In this document: positions 60,601-64,000 of the stretch, piece by piece | Layout of the letters: each line of letters starts with the position of its first letter | Numbering within the stretch: the first letter of the stretch is position 1 | Origin: Kluyvera intermedia | GTDB taxonomy: Bacteria; Pseudomonadota; Gammaproteobacteria; Enterobacterales; Enterobacteriaceae | DNA length: 64,000 nt | Direction: 5' to 3' | Assembly (NCBI RefSeq): GCF_021440345.1 | Contig: NZ_JAKCNS010000011.1 | Coordinates: 124,001-188,000 of the forward strand | The notes under the pieces: generated by a model | The model's input: only the letters and a program-made list of their open reading frames with translations | Databases searched by the model: none | Told to the model about the DNA's origin: nothing | Position numbers and translations under genes: made by a program

Positions 60601-62653
60601 CGCCTTCCGACCAGTTCCAGTAATAATCACGACGCTCGCGGATCAGGCGCACCTGCAGGCCGGACACCGCTTTTTTATCGCCCTGCGCATTGCTGTAGAC
60701 GATATCGAACGCCGCCTGCCCGTTTTCATCCACGATCGGCTGGTTAACGGTGGTGTCGGTACGGTAGTCATACACCGCTTTGCTGGCAAACTGAGGACGG
60801 ATCCCCGGCAGTTCGGCGGCAGGCCAGATTGCCTGAGTCGCCCGACGCGTCACCGGACGGCCTCCCGATTCCAGCAGGCTGGCCTGTAAAATCACCTGCA
60901 ACGGCGAGTGGGTTTCCTGCCACTGGCTGGCGGTGGTCACTTCGCCGTGCCCTTTATCATCCAGCGTCAGATTCATTTCATCGAGGCTACGGCTGATATT
61001 CTCCTGAGCGATATCACCAAACTGGAAGCCCGGTAGCGCCGCCACGGCATCGCGCAGCGGGCGTAAGAACAGTTTGCCCTGAAGGCTGTTGCCGTTGGCC
61101 GGTGCACCGTACAGGTAGTAACCTGCGACGCTGAATTTCACATCGTCATCCGGCGCCAGCGGTGTGGCCTGTGGCGTGATATTCAGCGCCATGCGCTCCG
61201 GCATAAAATCTTCAACGTGGAAATCCCACTCCTGCAGCTGGTTGTCGCCGGTATTGGCGCGAATGTGCCACATCCCGGTCGCCGCCCCGCTGTCCAGCGC
61301 CCAGTTAAGCTGGTACAGGCCATTGGTCGGCTGGCTCACCACGCTACGGACTATCGTGCCGTCGGGTTTCACCACATCGAGTTTCACCGGCTGGTCGGGT
61401 AGCGGTTTGCCGTCGCTGTCGCGCAGCAGGCCGTTTAAAATCACCGTTTCCCCTGGGCGATAGAGATCGCGCGGGCCAAACATAAAGAACTGCTTCCGGT
61501 AGCCCGGTGCCCCGGCAATATCGAACTCGGCCAAATCCAGCGCGGGTTGTTTGAGATCGAGAAGAGTGGTTTGCCCCTCTTTACGCGCCAGCAGCAGAGC
61601 CGCTTCTTTGTCTGTTTTCAGCGCGGCGTGGCCTTTATCGTCACTGGTCGCCTGCGCCAGCGTTTGCCCTTTGTCGTTTAGCAGCGTTAATTCCACGGCT
61701 GACTGCGCGGCACCATTTTCCAGGCTCTGGGTAAAGACATCCAGCAGGTCGTGGTAGCGATGCAGAGACACGCCGACATCGCTAAGGGTAAACAGCGTGG
61801 CGGCATTGCTATAGCTGTACTGCCCGGCCGGATTCATCACCGCAATATAGACGCCGGACTGTTGCAAAGGCGCAATGTCCTTCAGCGGCAGCAGCAGTTT
61901 TTCCCGGGTATTACGCGCCGGGTTGAGGTCAAAGCGGCCGGTATAGACCAGATCGGCCATTTTCAGCAGCTCATCCGATTCCCAGTTGCTCAGCGAACTA
62001 CGGTATTCCCACTGGCTGACAAACCCCGCCAACGCTTCAGGCTTGACGCGGAAGAAGTTAACGTCAACGTGCGGGACGTTAAGCACCATCACCGGCAGCC
62101 CTTCAATCACTTTGCCCGGCAGCAGCGAACCGCGGCTCGCAAAGCCGACGCTCGGCGCAATATCGCGGGTGGTCAGCGTTTTCTCAACGCTGGTGCCAAA
62201 GGTGGCTTTATTCAACGCCGCCAGCTGCGGGTCAACCGTCACAATCAGGTCACGTTTCGGTTCAAGATGGCGTAAGCGCAGCTCTTTAAGATTGGGTGAC
62301 AATTCCCAGGCACCGTCGACCTTGCCGCTCTTTTTATCCACCACGTGGACCGTTTTGCTGAAGTCCTGGTCGGGATTAAGCGCAATTGAGAAGGTGAGCA
62401 CCAGCGTCGCAGCGCCATCCAGCTGAACTTCAGATGCGTCAAGGAGCGAAAGGGATTTCCCCTGGCTCTGCTGAGCCAGTTTTTCCAGCGTGGCGGCATC
62501 TGCTTTCGGTGCGGCGTTATTGTTTTTCGCGCCGTCAGTATTGCTCGGTGTAGCGGAAACGGCGGGCTTGTCGTCGTTGTTATTGTCGCAACCCGCCAGC
62601 GTGAATGTCATTGCCAGCGCGAGGGCTAGCGTGGCCAAACGAAAGGGTTTCAT
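57692..62653 (-). CDS. yfhM: Bacterial alpha-2-macroglobulin YfhM
   Basis: Periplasmic lipoprotein that traps proteases and is thought to guard the wall with PBP1C. 1653 residues, the E. coli length. Signal peptide with lipobox LAGC (Cys22) followed by Asn/Asp. The thioester motif YGCLEQ is intact with Cys1188, so the protein should crosslink attacking proteases. The bait region lies between the macroglobulin domains. First gene of yfhM-pbpC. Confidence 0.97.
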   Translation of the reverse strand: MKPFRLATLALALAMTFTLAGCDNNNDDKPAVSATPSNTDGAKNNNAAPKADAATLEKLAQQSQGKSLSLLDASEVQLDGAATLVLTFSIALNPDQDFSKTVHVVDKKSGKVDGAWELSPNLKELRLRHLEPKRDLIVTVDPQLAALNKATFGTSVEKTLTTRDIAPSVGFASRGSLLPGKVIEGLPVMVLNVPHVDVNFFRVKPEALAGFVSQWEYRSSLSNWESDELLKMADLVYTGRFDLNPARNTREKLLLPLKDIAPLQQSGVYIAVMNPAGQYSYSNAATLFTLSDVGVSLHRYHDLLDVFTQSLENGAAQSAVELTLLNDKGQTLAQATSDDKGHAALKTDKEAALLLARKEGQTTLLDLKQPALDLAEFDIAGAPGYRKQFFMFGPRDLYRPGETVILNGLLRDSDGKPLPDQPVKLDVVKPDGTIVRSVVSQPTNGLYQLNWALDSGAATGMWHIRANTGDNQLQEWDFHVEDFMPERMALNITPQATPLAPDDDVKFSVAGYYLYGAPANGNSLQGKLFLRPLRDAVAALPGFQFGDIAQENISRSLDEMNLTLDDKGHGEVTTASQWQETHSPLQVILQASLLESGGRPVTRRATQAIWPAAELPGIRPQFASKAVYDYRTDTTVNQPIVDENGQAAFDIVYSNAQGDKKAVSGLQVRLIRERRDYYWNWSEGDGWQSRFDQKDLVEGEETLDLKTDETGKVSFPVEWGAYRLEVKAPNDAVSSVRFWAGYSWQDNSDGSGAARPDSVTLKLDKPNYQPGDTIKLHVAAPAAGKGYAMVESSDGPLWWQEIDVPEKGLDLTIPVDKSWNRHDLYLSTLVVRPGDKSRSATPKRAVGVLHLPLGDEQRRLNVALDAPQKMRPNQPLTVKVKVNRKDGAAPKRVNVLLSAVDSGVLNITDYTTPDPWQAFFGQKRYGADIYDIYGQVIEGEGRLASLRFGGDGDELNRGGKPPVNHVTIIAQQAQPVTLDDNGEGTITMPIGDFNGELRVMAQAWTTEDFGSSEDKVVVAAPVVAELNTPRFMASGDSARLTLDVTNLTDQPQTLTVQVAASGLMQLNGAQPSPLKLEPGVRSTLFVPVSAGEGYGEGDVSVTVSGVNLPGETLADLHKQWKIGVRPAFPAQTVSLGAVLQPGQSWNLPANQNAAFSPATLQGQLLLSGKPPLNLARYIRELKAYPYGCLEQTASGLFPQLYTNAEQLKTLGIVGDSDDKRRAAVDIGISRLLQMQKDNGGFGLWDKDGPEEYWLTAYAMDFLVRAGEQGYSVPAEAINKGNNRMLRYLQEPGLMSIRYTDDTAASRFAIQAYAGLVLARQQKAPLGALRELWERREQVRSGLPLMQLGIALKAMGDAPRSQQAVQLALTTKRSEQPRWLADYGSQLRDNALMLSLLEENKLLPDAQNTLLQTLSEEAFGERWLSTQENNALFLAAKGLLSLPGNWQAQTSLETQPLQGDKSLTRNLDADQLSVLQVTNKGEQPLWLRLDSSGYPNSAPAAASNVLHIERQFFGTDGQSKSLSSLRSGDLVLVKLEVKAGQNVPDALVVDMLPAGLELENQNLANSSANLQDNGTAVQEWLNQMQQADIQHMEFRDDRFVAAVAVNANQPVTLVYLARAVMPGTYHVPPSLVESMYVPGWRATGAADDMLIVVP

Positions 62654-62796
62654 CCTGTAACCTCTGACTGGTGATGTCTGATTGTGTGGTCAACACAGTA
62701 TTATGCCTGAGGCCGTAGCCCGCCAGTAGTCGTTAAACTCCCAAAAATCCCTTCCTACTCTCCATCTGCCTGCGATGTTACTGCGATCACAGGTCG

Positions 62797-62816
62797 TAAC
62801 GTAACATGTGACGTTA
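62797..62816. repeat. Inverted repeat upstream of the partial PTS gene
   Basis: TAACGT and ACGTTA are spaced by 8 bp about 110 bp before the PTS start, and a TGTGA word lies inside. It may be a regulator site; no regulator gene is visible in the window. Confidence 0.35.
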
Positions 62817-62927
62817 AGCGTACTTTGTTTTTAAAACAATAAGATAGCTAGATTAAGTTAGCGGAGTGCTGCTACCGTCAGCGGGTCTTATCCTCTTATC
62901 GATGCGGTTCAAAATTTGGAGAACAGA

Positions 62928-64000
62928 ATGAAAAGAGCCGTTAATGCCCTACAAAATTTTGGCAAGTCGCTTTACGGACCGGTGCTGATCCTGCCTATCG
63001 TCGGCCTGTTTATCGCTTTTGGTAATGTCCTGGGTAACGGCAGCCTGGCCGAATATATCCACGTGCTGGGCTATCCGGCGGTGCAAAACCTCGGGCAGCT
63101 GATTGCCAAATCGGCGGTGTCGCTGCTGGTCAACCTGGCGATGATCTTCGCCGTCGGTATCCCTATCGGCCTTGCCGCCCGCGACAAAGGCTATGCCGCC
63201 CTGCTGGGGCTGGTGACGTTTATCGTGTTTATCAACGCCATGAACGTCACGCTACAGTTGCAAGGCGAACTGGCTCCGGCTGACCAGATGCGTACCGCAG
63301 GACAAAGCATGGTGCTGGGCGTGCAGGTGCTGGAGATGGGCGTCTTTGCCGGGATCCTGACCGGCGCGCTCACCGGCTACCTCTATAACCGCTACTCCGG
63401 CGTGCAGTTCTCCGGCGCGATGGCGATTTACTCCGGCCACTGCTTTGTCACCATTATTATCCTGCCGGTGGCGATTGTGCTCGGCGTGGTGATGAGCGAA
63501 CTGTGGCCGTGGGCCCAGCATGGTATCAGCGCACTGGCGCTGGCGATTAAAGGCTCTGGCCCCTTCGGCGTCGCCATTTACGGTTTCCTGGAACGTATTC
63601 TGGTGCCCACCGGGCTCCACCATTTGGTTTATACCCCGTTCCTGTATACCGAGCTGGGCGGTACCCAAGAGGTGTGCGGCACGATGTATCAGGGCGCGCG
63701 TAATATCTATTTCGCCGAGATGGCCTGTCCCAGCGTGACGCAGTTAAGTAGCACGGTGGTATGGGACGCGCGCGGTATCAGTAAAATGTTCGGCCTGCCT
63801 GCGGCCGCGCTGGCGATGTACGTCACCGCCAAACCGGAACGCAAAGCGGCGGCAAAAGCGATTCTTATCCCGGCGGCGCTGACTTCAATGCTGGTCGGCG
63901 TCACCGAACCTATCGAGTTCTCCTTCCTGTTCGTCGCCCCACTGCTGTTTGTGGTGCACGCGGTGCTGACCGGCATCGGCATGATGTTGTTCTCGCTGTT
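62928..64000 (+). CDS. PTS EIIC, glucose/alpha-glucoside family, partial
   Basis: The first 357 codons of a PTS membrane component; the frame runs open to the window end. The start MKRAVNALQNFGKSLYGPVLILP follows GGAGAACAG. Hydrophobic spans, GFLERILVPTGLHHLVYTPF and VGVTEPIEFSFLFVAPLLFVVHAVLTG mark the glucose/GlcNAc/alpha-glucoside family, nearer to GlvC/AglA-type transporters than to PtsG. A fused EIIB domain would lie beyond the edge. It is divergent from yfhM, where E. coli has sseA instead, so it marks another accessory insertion. The sugar cannot be named. Confidence 0.88.
   Translation, partial: MKRAVNALQNFGKSLYGPVLILPIVGLFIAFGNVLGNGSLAEYIHVLGYPAVQNLGQLIAKSAVSLLVNLAMIFAVGIPIGLAARDKGYAALLGLVTFIVFINAMNVTLQLQGELAPADQMRTAGQSMVLGVQVLEMGVFAGILTGALTGYLYNRYSGVQFSGAMAIYSGHCFVTIIILPVAIVLGVVMSELWPWAQHGISALALAIKGSGPFGVAIYGFLERILVPTGLHHLVYTPFLYTELGGTQEVCGTMYQGARNIYFAEMACPSVTQLSSTVVWDARGISKMFGLPAAALAMYVTAKPERKAAAKAILIPAALTSMLVGVTEPIEFSFLFVAPLLFVVHAVLTGIGMMLFSL

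Overview
The window reads as chromosomal DNA of a member of the Enterobacteriaceae. Gene order follows the acrD - dapE - purC - dapA - bepA - hda - upp - purMN - ppk-ppx - guaBA - xseA - der - bamB - hisS - ispG - rodZ - rlmN - ndk - pbpC - yfhM stretch of the E. coli map, and most proteins match E. coli relatives in length and sequence as I recall them. It is not E. coli. There is no hyf cluster between bcp and perM and no yfgH/yfgI next to yfgG, and there are several extra accessory blocks, including a beta-glucoside kinase of the type described in Klebsiella pneumoniae. A Klebsiella/Raoultella/Kluyvera/Enterobacter-type host fits; I cannot fix the genus by eye.

Layout. 0.3-9.4 kb: acrD efflux pump with a BaeR-like box; a ypfM small-protein gene broken by an 8-bp duplication; yffB-dapE-ypfN; ypfJ-tmcA-ypfH. 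9.5-16.8 kb: purC, dapA-bamC, gcvR-bcp, perM, bepA-yfgD. 16.8-21.5 kb: an accessory island between yfgD and hda. It holds a regulator that looks like a domesticated DDE transposase, divergent from an operon of a lone cellobiose/chitobiose-family PTS EIIC, a glycosylasparaginase-type Ntn hydrolase and an M17 leucyl aminopeptidase, behind what looks like an ideally spaced class II CRP promoter. 21.6-24.5 kb: hda, upp-uraA. 24.5-26.9 kb: a bglK/phospho-beta-glucosidase operon with a LacI/GalR-type operator. 27.2-32.7 kb: purMN, ppk-ppx. 32.7-36.8 kb: pdeF(yfgF)/yfgG around a perfect FNR palindrome, then an extra MscS-type channel. 36.8-41.8 kb: guaBA, xseA, yfgJ. 41.8-45.9 kb: a second accessory block (Gfo/Idh/MocA oxidoreductase, MetC-like PLP lyase, YmjA-like protein, cold-shock-domain protein, VOC protein). 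46-62.7 kb: der-bamB-yfgM-hisS-ispG-rodZ-rlmN, ndk, pbpC-yfhM. 62.9-64 kb: the 5' part of an alpha-glucoside-type PTS EIIC cut by the window end.

How the genes work together. Purine genes (purC, purMN, guaBA) share PurR-type boxes; upp and guaB retain regulatory geometry known from E. coli (UTP-sensitive T-tract start; CRP site at -117.5). Envelope genes (bamB, bamC, bepA, rodZ, pbpC, yfhM) serve outer membrane and wall assembly.

The best candidate for an undescribed system is the 16.8-21.5 kb island. Its gene content suggests uptake of a glycosylated amino acid or glycopeptide, trimming by the aminopeptidase and cleavage of the sugar-asparagine bond, under glucose-sensitive control and perhaps a transposase-derived regulator. 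The substrate is inference; the gene families, order and promoter geometry are visible in the sequence.
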